A stretch of DNA of 13,358 nt from an uncultured Bacilli bacterium (lineage in GTDB: Bacteria; Bacillota_I; Bacilli_A; RF39; UBA660): assembly GCA_947630885.1 (NCBI GenBank), contig CANRJI010000021.1, positions 1 through 13,358 of the forward strand. The letters are read 5' to 3'. The notes beneath the pieces are model-generated. The model was not told the origin of the DNA, did not search any database, and was given only the letters and a program-made list of their open reading frames with translations. This document shows, piece after piece, positions 7,201-13,342 of the stretch. The translations under genes were made by a program, and so were the position numbers. The first letter of the stretch is position 1. Each line of letters opens with the position of its first letter.

Positions 7201-9347
7201 TAGTTACCACCTTCTCTTTTGATATAATCATCTACGAAAGTACTCTTACCGTTTCTCATTGTATCCCAATCAAAATAACCGCCATGTTTATTTTGATTTG
7301 AATTATATTGCTTAATTTTTGCTATTGTTTGATTATCAAGTTCAGCAGTATATTGAAGTCTTGCATAAGATGAAGCAAGTTTTTCACGATTATTTGTATT
7401 ACTCCACCAATCAAACCAATTTATTCCTGCATTCCTATCTGGAAAAGGATTATTAATATCAATTGGTCTATATATAAAATTATATAGTCCATTTCCTGTT
7501 CCCGTATACAAAAGTGGATATATATCAATTTCACAATTTTCAAAGGTATCAGACCAATCACCTGTCCAAGGCTTACCCTTTGTTTTACTATCGCTTCTCG
7601 CAGCTTCTTCTTTTATTCTATCCATACCAACAATTTTTGCACTAATTTTATATTTACCTTTGTAATTTAAAGGAGTGTAATATTTATTGCTAATTCCTAG
7701 TTCATCTACACCATTGCTATACTTTACTGTACCATCTTGATTTAAGGTTGATTTAGGAAAATAGAAAACGCAAGAAACTGTAAGTTCTTTATCGTGATAG
7801 TCATTATTTTCATCTGTCGTTTTACAACTTTTAACCATAAAACTCGTATCATAATATTTATCACCTATTTTTAGTTCTGCTATATTAAGTCCGACTATAT
7901 AATCACTATACGATTTTAATTTATCTTTCATTTGTTGTTCGACAAGTGGTCTTGTTGTTACATTACTAGGTTCTCTAACATATGACCACGTAATCGTATT
8001 ATAATACATTATTCCAAAGTTAAATCCTCCTCCAGCATATATACTATCAGGAGTAAGAACACTCGAAATCGTACCCTTCTGACTTATTTTTACCGTAGCC
8101 GATCCCGCACCAGTATTAACTGTCAACTCATCACAATCACTTGATAACTCTCCACTACTATTACAATATAGATGATCTAAATTAGGAGCGTCAATTTCAC
8201 ATTTTTTGTTATTATTTATTTTAATAGTAAATGCAAGTGATCCCGACGGTTTAATCCAAGATCCCCAAACAGAAAAGCTCTGACAACCATCACCACTGCA
8301 AGGAACTATATAAGCATCAGACACTTTTCCCTTTATTACAAATTTACCAGGATCCAACGTTCCTCCATTTAAAAATGGTGTATATGAATTATTCGTAGAC
8401 TCTTTATACCCAAATTTATAATAATCTTCATCTATATCATAATAATACCCATCATCTGTAATTCCAGTACAGTAAACGCTTACCCCATTTTCTACACATT
8501 CACGAGGATACTTTTCATTGCTATATGCACGCATTACTACACCTTCCATAACAATAATCCTTACTTTATCACTAAAGCTATTTTCAACTATACTGATATT
8601 ATCACTATTTTTTATTGATCCTGAACTAGATGCTGCAGCATATTTTCCAATAAATAAATCTTCAGGCGCAGTATATGTATCACCATTGTAAGAGTATCTA
8701 GCACCACTATATTTACCATGCAATATTTTTTGTTCAAAGTCAGTATTAGAAATCGCAATCTTAAACATAACCTCTGTTCCATCATCAAAAGACGACCAAT
8801 TACTTATATCAAAAGTCACAGAAAATCCAATGTCTTCATAGTAACACATCTCATCAAGATATTGACTGATACATTTATTATGATTTTTATCATTCTTATT
8901 GTTTAGCCATCCTATATCTTCCCATACAGGGAAGCGTACTCCCTCATAAGCGCTATCAACACACTGTGGTTCACTTCCTCCAGATCTAGTATAAAAATGT
9001 TGACAATAAAAGTTATAATTTTTATCATTATTTTGACCACCTGTTGAGACAATGCTCTCGATGACACTTCCTGTTGCTTTATTGACAGCTTGAATCAATA
9101 TTTTCTGATCGCCATTATCTATAACTCCATATTCATTTTCTACTACGACATGATTTCCATTTTTATCAACCACTTCAGTAAAATTATGCGTTCTATGGAT
9201 AAACGCCCATCCTTTAAAAGTAATTTTTGTTCCCGAAATACCTATATCAGTAATCTCATATCGCGTATCACCTAAATCCGCATTAACTACGGACATTGAA
9301 ATAAAAGATGACAAGAGTAAAGCAAAAATATACAACCATCTCTTCAT
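7200..9347 (-). CDS. Large secreted Cys-rich protein, candidate pilus-associated surface protein
   Basis: 715 aa from the chosen start. A Sec signal peptide (1-23, MKRWLYIFALLLSSFISMSV then VNA) leads a wholly extracytoplasmic protein. It has 14 Cys at 115, 129, 159, 168, 284, 293, 350, 355, 383, 395, 405, 508, 526 and 605, mostly in close pairs. The sequence is rich in Tyr, Asn, Asp, Gly and beta-type segments. No LPxTG, C-terminal anchor or enzyme motif is visible. Function is unknown; in this context an adhesin, tip or coat component of the pilus is the best guess. The open frame extends upstream to 9437, but ATG at 9347 is preferred: it gives a proper signal peptide, overlaps the preceding stop as ATGA, and follows an AGGTG site. 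The downstream 298-aa gene is translationally coupled. Confidence 0.8.
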   Translation of the reverse strand: MKRWLYIFALLLSSFISMSVVNADLGDTRYEITDIGISGTKITFKGWAFIHRTHNFTEVVDKNGNHVVVENEYGVIDNGDQKILIQAVNKATGSVIESIVSTGGQNNDKNYNFYCQHFYTRSGGSEPQCVDSAYEGVRFPVWEDIGWLNNKNDKNHNKCISQYLDEMCYYEDIGFSVTFDISNWSSFDDGTEVMFKIAISNTDFEQKILHGKYSGARYSYNGDTYTAPEDLFIGKYAAASSSGSIKNSDNISIVENSFSDKVRIIVMEGVVMRAYSNEKYPRECVENGVSVYCTGITDDGYYYDIDEDYYKFGYKESTNNSYTPFLNGGTLDPGKFVIKGKVSDAYIVPCSGDGCQSFSVWGSWIKPSGSLAFTIKINNNKKCEIDAPNLDHLYCNSSGELSSDCDELTVNTGAGSATVKISQKGTISSVLTPDSIYAGGGFNFGIMYYNTITWSYVREPSNVTTRPLVEQQMKDKLKSYSDYIVGLNIAELKIGDKYYDTSFMVKSCKTTDENNDYHDKELTVSCVFYFPKSTLNQDGTVKYSNGVDELGISNKYYTPLNYKGKYKISAKIVGMDRIKEEAARSDSKTKGKPWTGDWSDTFENCEIDIYPLLYTGTGNGLYNFIYRPIDINNPFPDRNAGINWFDWWSNTNNREKLASSYARLQYTAELDNQTIAKIKQYNSNQNKHGGYFDWDTMRNGKSTFVDDYIKREGGN

Positions 9348-10024
9348 TCCAAAACACCTAGCTTCCTCTTTCTCAACCCCATAATAAGAAGAATTAATGC
9401 AATCACAAGTAAGCCTAATCCACCTGCAATATACCATTTATATTTATTAGCAAAACTTATAAAAGCATCGAGAAATTTTTCAAAAACATTTTTATCATCA
9501 ACATCATAACCATCATTGCTAATACTATGCATATTACGATAATTAGTAACTCTCTCTTTAAAGCTTTCATAATTGACACTATATTCATAGTATTTACCAC
9601 ACAAAGCAAAATCATCACCATCGATTCCATCACATAATGGATCCAAAGAATAAACATTAAAGCGGGGCAAAAATACTTTTATTTCGTCAATTTTCACTTC
9701 ACACCTTTTAGAATTTACCTCAAAATCCCAATTACCATTACTAAGAATTATTTGTGCAGAACCATTATCTGATTCAAGCCTCTCTAATCCACCTGCAATA
9801 ATAACATAAAAATCTTCATTTAAATTTTTAACAGTTACATCAAATTGACTATAATCTGCCACATCATCAATAATAACTTTACCCCTATGTTTATAAGTAA
9901 TTTTAATATCTTTAGCTAAACTTTTTAATTCTTTAATTTCTTCATTAGTACAAGATGCCATAACATACGAAGTTCCACTAAAAACAAGAAATAACGTAAT
10001 TACCATGTAAATTAACTTTTTCAT
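9344..10024 (-). CDS. Secreted, C-terminally membrane-anchored protein, first gene of Tad operon
   Basis: 226 aa, no family recognised. Signal peptide 1-23 (MKKLIYMVITLFLVFSGTSY, then VMA), an exposed region (24-195) and a C-terminal helix (about 197-216, WYIAGGLGLLVIALILLIMG) followed by RKRK, giving a type I membrane protein with a short basic cytoplasmic tail. Cysteines 25, 108, 131 and 142 suggest two disulfides; Cys25 follows VMAS, a poor lipobox, so lipoprotein processing is unlikely but possible. There is no sortase motif before the helix. The start at 10024 is chosen because AGGAGAG (10030-10036) sits at ideal spacing; an in-frame ATG at 10048 would lie at the predicted transcription start. 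It heads the operon and overlaps the 715-aa gene by 4 bases, so the two may form a surface pair. Confidence 0.78.
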   Translation of the reverse strand: MKKLIYMVITLFLVFSGTSYVMASCTNEEIKELKSLAKDIKITYKHRGKVIIDDVADYSQFDVTVKNLNEDFYVIIAGGLERLESDNGSAQIILSNGNWDFEVNSKRCEVKIDEIKVFLPRFNVYSLDPLCDGIDGDDFALCGKYYEYSVNYESFKERVTNYRNMHSISNDGYDVDDKNVFEKFLDAFISFANKYKWYIAGGLGLLVIALILLIMGLRKRKLGVLE

Positions 10025-10029
10025 AGCAT

Positions 10030-10036
10030 CTCTCCT
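10030..10036 (-). promoter_or_regulatory. Ribosome binding site that decides the 226-aa gene start
   Basis: AGGAGAG on the minus strand lies 5 bases before ATG 10024. This favours that start over the in-frame ATG at 10048, which has no such site. Confidence 0.65.
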
Positions 10037-10052
10037 ATTACCTACCATACTA

Positions 10053-10061
10053 ATAATAACA
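10053..10061 (-). promoter_or_regulatory. Candidate extended -10 promoter of the Tad operon
   Basis: On the minus strand TGTTATTAT (10053-10061) gives an extended -10 (TG, one base, TATTAT). Seventeen bases upstream there is only a T-run (10076-10081), a poor -35, which fits an extended -10 promoter. Transcription would begin near 10046, leaving a short leader before ATG 10024. Confidence 0.45.
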
Positions 10062-10081
10062 TTTTTTTTAGCAAAAAAAAA
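10062..10081. repeat. T8-AGC-A9 tract between divergent promoters
   Basis: Eight T, then AGC, then nine A: a near-perfect inverted repeat with a three-base centre placed between the -10 of the minus-strand Tad operon promoter and the -35 of the plus-strand thioredoxin promoter. A/T tracts here could serve as UP elements or bend the DNA for both promoters. The structure is seen directly; its function is inferred. Confidence 0.5.
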
Positions 10082-10088
10082 GTAGTTT

Positions 10089-10117
10089 TTGCGTTTTTAT
10101 CTAAAAAGTGCTATTAT
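10089..10117 (+). promoter_or_regulatory. Candidate promoter of the CxxC thioredoxin-like gene
   Basis: TTGCGT (10089-10094) and TATTAT (10112-10117) are separated by exactly 17 bases. Transcription would begin near 10124, only about 10 bases before the preferred TTG start, so the leader is very short and GGTGAT at its very start would be the ribosome site. This also shows that the open frame from 10089 is not coding at its 5' end. Confidence 0.5.
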
Positions 10118-10133
10118 TAATACGGTGATTAAT

Positions 10134-10580
10134 TTGAAAAGCAACAAAAATAGATACATCGCTATCATTTCTGCTATTATAATTATTATTTTGATAGCAA
10201 TATATATAGTTGTATATGAATACAGCAAACGTAATTTCATTAAGTTAAGTTATGATGAAATAAACCAAAAATTAGAAAATAAAGATGATTTTGTTTTATG
10301 TATCTCGCGAACAAATTGTGTCCATTGTCAAGATTTTAAACCAAAACTTATCAAAGTAAGTGATAAATATAACATCAAAATATATTACATTAATGTTGAT
10401 AAACTAAGTAAAGAAAAATATGAAGAATTTAAAAATCAGTTTGCATTCGATGGTGCAACCCCAACAACCATTATTTTTAAAGATGGTGAAGAAAAAACGA
10501 CAGCCTCGCGTATCGATGGCGATGTATCAATGGATAAAATAGTTAATAAATTAAAAAATAATGACTTTATCAAAGAATAA
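10134..10580 (+). CDS. Membrane-anchored thioredoxin-like protein (CVHC)
   Basis: 148 aa from the chosen start. A basic N-terminus (KSNKNR) and a helix at about 8-28 anchor a thioredoxin fold. The active site is CVHC (62-65) after the strand DDFVLCIS; the cis-Pro is in ATPTTIIF (108-115). A further Cys56 lies in the preceding strand. It probably acts outside the cell as a disulfide oxidase, isomerase or reductase; the adjacent divergent operon encodes several Cys-paired exported proteins that could be clients (inference). The sequence also recalls bacteriocin accessory thioredoxins. The start is uncertain: TTG at 10134 with GGTGAT six bases upstream is preferred, GTG at 10125 is possible, and the frame further upstream overlaps the promoter. 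The gene converges on trmL. Confidence 0.8.
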   Translation: MKSNKNRYIAIISAIIIIILIAIYIVVYEYSKRNFIKLSYDEINQKLENKDDFVLCISRTNCVHCQDFKPKLIKVSDKYNIKIYYINVDKLSKEKYEEFKNQFAFDGATPTTIIFKDGEEKTTASRIDGDVSMDKIVNKLKNNDFIKE

Positions 10581-10594
10581 AATCATTATTTTTT
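10553..10594. terminator. Bidirectional hairpin terminator
   Basis: AAAAAATAATGA (10553-10564) pairs with TCATTATTTTTT (10583-10594) as a 12-bp stem; inside it TTTAT (10566-10570) pairs with ATAAA (10577-10581), leaving a six-base loop CAAAGA. An A-run leads and a T-run follows, so it could stop transcription from both sides. It overlaps the 3' ends of the thioredoxin-like gene and trmL, which end 5 bases apart. The stem is almost all A-T, so strength is uncertain. Confidence 0.6.
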
Positions 10595-11092
10595 TAAATA
10601 GTCTTCTCCTTTAAAAGGATCACTTGTAAATAGCCTAGGAAAACCTTGTTGTCTCAACACCTCATAAGTAACAATAGCCACACAATTTGATAAGTTAAGG
10701 GCTCGCACATTATCACTTGTCGGTATTCGATAACATCTATCTAAATTATTATGGAGAATTTCCCTTGGTATACCAGTACTTTCTTTTCCAAAGATTAGAT
10801 AGATATTTTTATCAATTGACGAAAAATCAATATCACTGTAGGTTTGTGTCCCGTATCGCGTCAAATAATAAAATTCTCCATCATTTTGCTCGAGAAAATC
10901 ATTAAAGTCATAATATCTTTTGTATTTAACTTTATCTATATAATTAGCCCCACTTCTCTTTAACCTGCTTTCATCAAAAATAAATCCCAAAGGTTCTATC
11001 AAATGTAACATTGCATTTGTCGCCACACAAGTTCTCATAATATTACCAGTATTTTCAGGGATTTCTGGCTCATATAAAACAATATTAATCAT
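10586..11092 (-). CDS. trmL: tRNA (cytidine/uridine-34 2'-O)-methyltransferase TrmL
   Basis: 168 aa SPOUT-class methyltransferase that uses S-adenosylmethionine to 2'-O-methylate the wobble base of tRNA-Leu isoacceptors. Family motifs are clear: MINIVLYEPEIPENTGNIMR at the start, GTQTYSDIDF in the middle, LIFGKESTGIPREIL (99-113), and the knot region IPTSDNVRALNLSNCVAIVT (123-142) where cofactor binds. Length is normal for TrmL. The frame is open five codons further upstream, but ATG 11092 matches the conserved N-terminus. It overlaps the end of the upstream thioredoxin-fold gene by 8 bases, with GAGG inside that gene as ribosome site, so it is co-transcribed and translationally coupled. The 3' end shares a hairpin with the convergent thioredoxin-like gene. 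Confidence 0.93.
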   Translation of the reverse strand: MINIVLYEPEIPENTGNIMRTCVATNAMLHLIEPLGFIFDESRLKRSGANYIDKVKYKRYYDFNDFLEQNDGEFYYLTRYGTQTYSDIDFSSIDKNIYLIFGKESTGIPREILHNNLDRCYRIPTSDNVRALNLSNCVAIVTYEVLRQQGFPRLFTSDPFKGEDYLKK

Positions 11093-11582
11093 CAATAACT
11101 TCCTCATCTCTAAAATATGTTATTAATTCATTAACATCATAATTATTATCTTTAATATTAAAAGTGCTGTCTACTATCCCATTCTTAAAAATAACAATGT
11201 AAGGAAGAGAATCGACACCATATTTATCTTGCAATTCCTTAAACACCTTATCGTTAACATCATCCGATAAATTTAAATATAAAATTTTATTATCGAGACC
11301 ATACTGTTTTATAATATTCGTAAACTTCTTTTCAAAACTTCTAATTTGTTTATCACCCAATAATGAAAAATAAATAACCGTATTTTCATTTTCAACTAAA
11401 TAATTATCTATTTCGTTATAGTTAATCATTTGTAAAGACTCATTCATAATAGGATTAGCAAGTTTCCCTCTATCATAGGCACTATACCACATATAAAAAT
11501 ATATTAATAGTATTATTGAAACTATGAGTACGGCCGCTAAAATAAAATAATTTTTATAAGATAATTTTTCTTCTTTCCTCAT
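11085..11582 (-). CDS. Membrane-anchored thioredoxin-fold protein lacking CxxC
   Basis: 165 aa without a single Cys. A basic start (MRKEEKLSYK) and a helix at about 12-32 anchor a thioredoxin-like domain (about 55-160). The strand NTVIYFS (67-73) is followed by LLGDKQIR (74-81) where CxxC would be, then a long helix SFEKKFTNIIKQYG. The cis-Pro loop is kept in SLPYIVIFKNG (125-135). It cannot do redox chemistry by the usual mechanism, so a chaperone, binding or scaffold role is more likely (inference). ATG 11582 is supported by AAGGAGG and by a strong promoter upstream. trmL follows with an 8-base overlap. Its relation to the CVHC protein at 10134 (same plan, intact site) suggests an active/inactive pair. 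Confidence 0.75.
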   Translation of the reverse strand: MRKEEKLSYKNYFILAAVLIVSIILLIYFYMWYSAYDRGKLANPIMNESLQMINYNEIDNYLVENENTVIYFSLLGDKQIRSFEKKFTNIIKQYGLDNKILYLNLSDDVNDKVFKELQDKYGVDSLPYIVIFKNGIVDSTFNIKDNNYDVNELITYFRDEEVIDD

Positions 11583-11598
11583 TTAATCCTCCTTTATC

Positions 11599-11627
11599 AT
11601 TGTAGCAGTTTCTTAGCTCTTTTTCAA
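11599..11627 (-). promoter_or_regulatory. Sigma-A promoter of the CxxC-less gene and trmL
   Basis: Minus strand TTGAAA (11622-11627), 17-base spacer, TACAAT (11599-11604), with the start codon at 11582 and AAGGAGG just before it. The leader is only about 10 bases. Both hexamers and the spacing are good. Confidence 0.65.
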
Positions 11628-11676
11628 GGAAATTATATGAAAAAATCATATTAATTATCACAATAAAAAAGAGTAA

Positions 11677-11705
11677 TTTACAATCAATTCCATAGATGAT
11701 ATAAT
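11677..11705 (+). promoter_or_regulatory. Sigma-A promoter of queH
   Basis: TTTACA (11677-11682), 17-base spacer, and a perfect TATAAT (11700-11705), about 28 bases before the queH start. Together with the oppositely oriented promoter at 11599-11627 it fills the 151-base divergent gap. Confidence 0.7.
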
Positions 11706-11733
11706 ATAGACGCAAACCAAAGGAAGTGAAATT

Positions 11734-12348
11734 ATGAACGAAAACTATAGTAACAAATGCGAAGACATTCTTAACAATTTAAATGGCCGAAAAAGGCTCC
11801 TTCTTCATAGTTGCTGTGCACCTTGTAGTAGCTATGTTATAACGTATTTAACTAATTATTTTGATATAACAATATTATATTACAATCCTAATATTTATCC
11901 ATATCAAGAATATTTAAAACGGAAGGCTGAACAAATTAAATTAATAAAAGAAATTAATAAACAAGGCAAATTAGATATCCTTGATTGTGATTACGATAAT
12001 GATACATACGAATCCTCAATCAAAGGATTAGAAAATGAACCCGAACGAGGTAAAAGATGTACTATATGTTATAAACTTCGTATGGAAAAAACAGCTCTCC
12101 TAGCTAAAGAGCAAAAATTTGATTACTTTTGCACTACTCTTTCTGTTAGTCCATATAAAAATGCCAATCTCATTAATGAAATTGGCCAAGATTTAGAACA
12201 AAAATATCAAATCAAATGGTTATATTCTGATTTCAAAAAAAAGAATGGATATAAAGAATCCATTAATCTTTCACATAAATATAATTTATATAGACAGAAT
12301 TACTGTGGCTGTATTTATTCCAAGGAAAAACAAACTACAGATTCTTAA
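11734..12348 (+). CDS. queH: Epoxyqueuosine reductase QueH
   Basis: 204 aa cytoplasmic iron-sulfur enzyme that performs the last step of queuosine synthesis, reducing epoxyqueuosine to queuosine at wobble G34 of tRNA. The family (formerly DUF208) is clear: HSCCAPCSSY (25-34), YYNPNIYPYQEYLKR (49-63), RCTICYKLRMEKTA (108-121), FCTTLSVSPYKN (132-143), SDFKKKNGYKESINLS (165-180) and QNYCGCIYS (188-196). The expected cluster and redox cysteines are present (27, 28, 109, 112, and 191/193). Length is typical. The start has AAAGGAAGTGA at good spacing and a promoter upstream. No other queuosine gene is in the window, so the cell may salvage precursor, which cannot be judged here. The 3' end overlaps the convergent tail-anchored gene by 14 bases. 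Confidence 0.95.
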   Translation: MNENYSNKCEDILNNLNGRKRLLLHSCCAPCSSYVITYLTNYFDITILYYNPNIYPYQEYLKRKAEQIKLIKEINKQGKLDILDCDYDNDTYESSIKGLENEPERGKRCTICYKLRMEKTALLAKEQKFDYFCTTLSVSPYKNANLINEIGQDLEQKYQIKWLYSDFKKKNGYKESINLSHKYNLYRQNYCGCIYSKEKQTTDS

Positions 12349-13198
12349 TTAAAACATAAGCCACTACAACAACTACTATAGCAAGCACTAAACATATTGT
12401 ACCAATTATTACATATTTGCTATTAGCAAAACCAGCTTTCGGCATATTATTAGCATTAGGTTGAACATTTAATCCGGCTTTTTCTAAACTAGGATCAGAC
12501 ATAATTGCAATCTGTGGATTTGGTAAATTGCTAACCGCACTTTGATTAGTATTATTTTCCGTAGTCAAAACAGGTCCATTATTAACTTCAGGAAGTGGAA
12601 CACTAGGTGCACTCTGAACAGTATCAGCTACCACCGAAGGATTTTCAGCGCCAATAGAAACAGGAGCTACAGGAGCACTTTCAACATTAACAGAAGCTAC
12701 GGGATTTTCCATTACAGGAACAGTCCAAGTAGGAACTTCAGGAATTACATCCTGAGCTTTTTTATTTAAATTTTCACCATAAAATTTTAATGCTGCTTCA
12801 ACAAGTAACTTACTAGTAACCGCTATTGAAGAGTTACCATAATAATCTTGTGTACCAAGTTCTGGAATATCAGATGATAAAGATACCAAAAATTTATTAG
12901 TTAAACTAGCTACTAATTCATCATAGCTAACACCTTTCTGATTATCAGTAGGCATAAGAATAACAATATTGTAGACAACATTACTAAGTTTTGCTTTTTC
13001 TTCAGGTTTTAAATCATCAAGAAAACATTTACCTTCTGAATTAATAATCATTCTCGATGCAAAAATTTGATCATTCTCTTCACTTTCATTAACACTATAA
13101 ACTAAATAATCATTACCATCCATTGTAAATTTCACAATAGTAGTAGCATCCTTTTGTAAATTAGAACCCCTATCCACTAAAACAAAGTTTTTATTCAT
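12335..13198 (-). CDS. C-tail-anchored protein with Pro/Val/Asn-rich linker, unknown function
   Basis: 287 aa, not recognised with certainty. There is no signal peptide. The N-terminal domain (about 15-150) begins with DATTIVKFTMDGNDYLVYSV and SRMIINSEGKCFLDDL, a beta-rich pattern that loosely recalls DUF1292-like small domains. Residues about 151-258 are a low-complexity linker rich in Pro, Val, Ala, Ser and Asn. A single C-terminal helix (261-284, YVIIGTICLVLAIVVVVVAY) with only IKNL after it makes it a tail-anchored protein with the N-terminal part in the cytoplasm. Start 13198 is chosen because GAGGAGG lies 7 bases upstream; an in-frame ATG at 13231 would include that site in the coding region. 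It has its own promoter and follows a likely 5S rRNA gene. Confidence 0.75.
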   Translation of the reverse strand: MNKNFVLVDRGSNLQKDATTIVKFTMDGNDYLVYSVNESEENDQIFASRMIINSEGKCFLDDLKPEEKAKLSNVVYNIVILMPTDNQKGVSYDELVASLTNKFLVSLSSDIPELGTQDYYGNSSIAVTSKLLVEAALKFYGENLNKKAQDVIPEVPTWTVPVMENPVASVNVESAPVAPVSIGAENPSVVADTVQSAPSVPLPEVNNGPVLTTENNTNQSAVSNLPNPQIAIMSDPSLEKAGLNVQPNANNMPKAGFANSKYVIIGTICLVLAIVVVVVAYVLIKNL

Positions 13199-13252
13199 AA
13201 ATTCCTCCTCGATATGAGTAGCAAAAAACAACTACCATATTATACTAGACTA

Positions 13253-13281
13253 AGTATAACATATTTTTTTTTCGAGGACAA
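13253..13281 (-). promoter_or_regulatory. Promoter of the tail-anchored protein gene
   Basis: Minus strand TTGTCC (13276-13281), 17-base spacer containing nine A in a row, TATACT (13253-13258) preceded by TG at the extended -10 position. A leader of about 45 bases runs to ATG 13198 and contains GAGGAGG. A second TATAAT lies just downstream but lacks a -35. Confidence 0.6.
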
Positions 13282-13342
13282 TAGAAAAATTATATTTATA
13301 TCAAAAAATAAACGTAATATAGATTTTTAAACATAAAAAAAT

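Noticed and set aside
8718..9275. Plus-strand open frames inside the 715-aa gene
   Set aside because: Antisense to a gene with a clear signal peptide and coupled neighbours; no start signals or recognisable protein.
9348..9437. Upstream extension of the 715-aa gene by 30 codons
   Set aside because: It overlaps the end of the preceding gene's coding region, would bury the signal peptide, and ATG 9347 has the ATGA overlap and a ribosome site.
9457..9657. Second minus-strand open frame inside the 226-aa gene
   Set aside because: Alternative frame of a gene with signal peptide and anchor; the hydrophobic, Met-rich product reflects base composition only.
10717..10905. Plus-strand open frame inside trmL
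   Set aside because: Antisense to a clear TrmL with all family motifs.
12542..12769. Plus-strand open frame inside the tail-anchored gene
   Set aside because: The Ser/Arg/Asn-rich product is the antisense of the low-complexity linker; no start signals.
138..13198. Mycoplasma-type code (TGA as Trp)
   Set aside because: Genes are intact with TGA as stop, Trp is TGG, and TGA ends the TadZ-like, cpaF and 226-aa genes at sensible positions.
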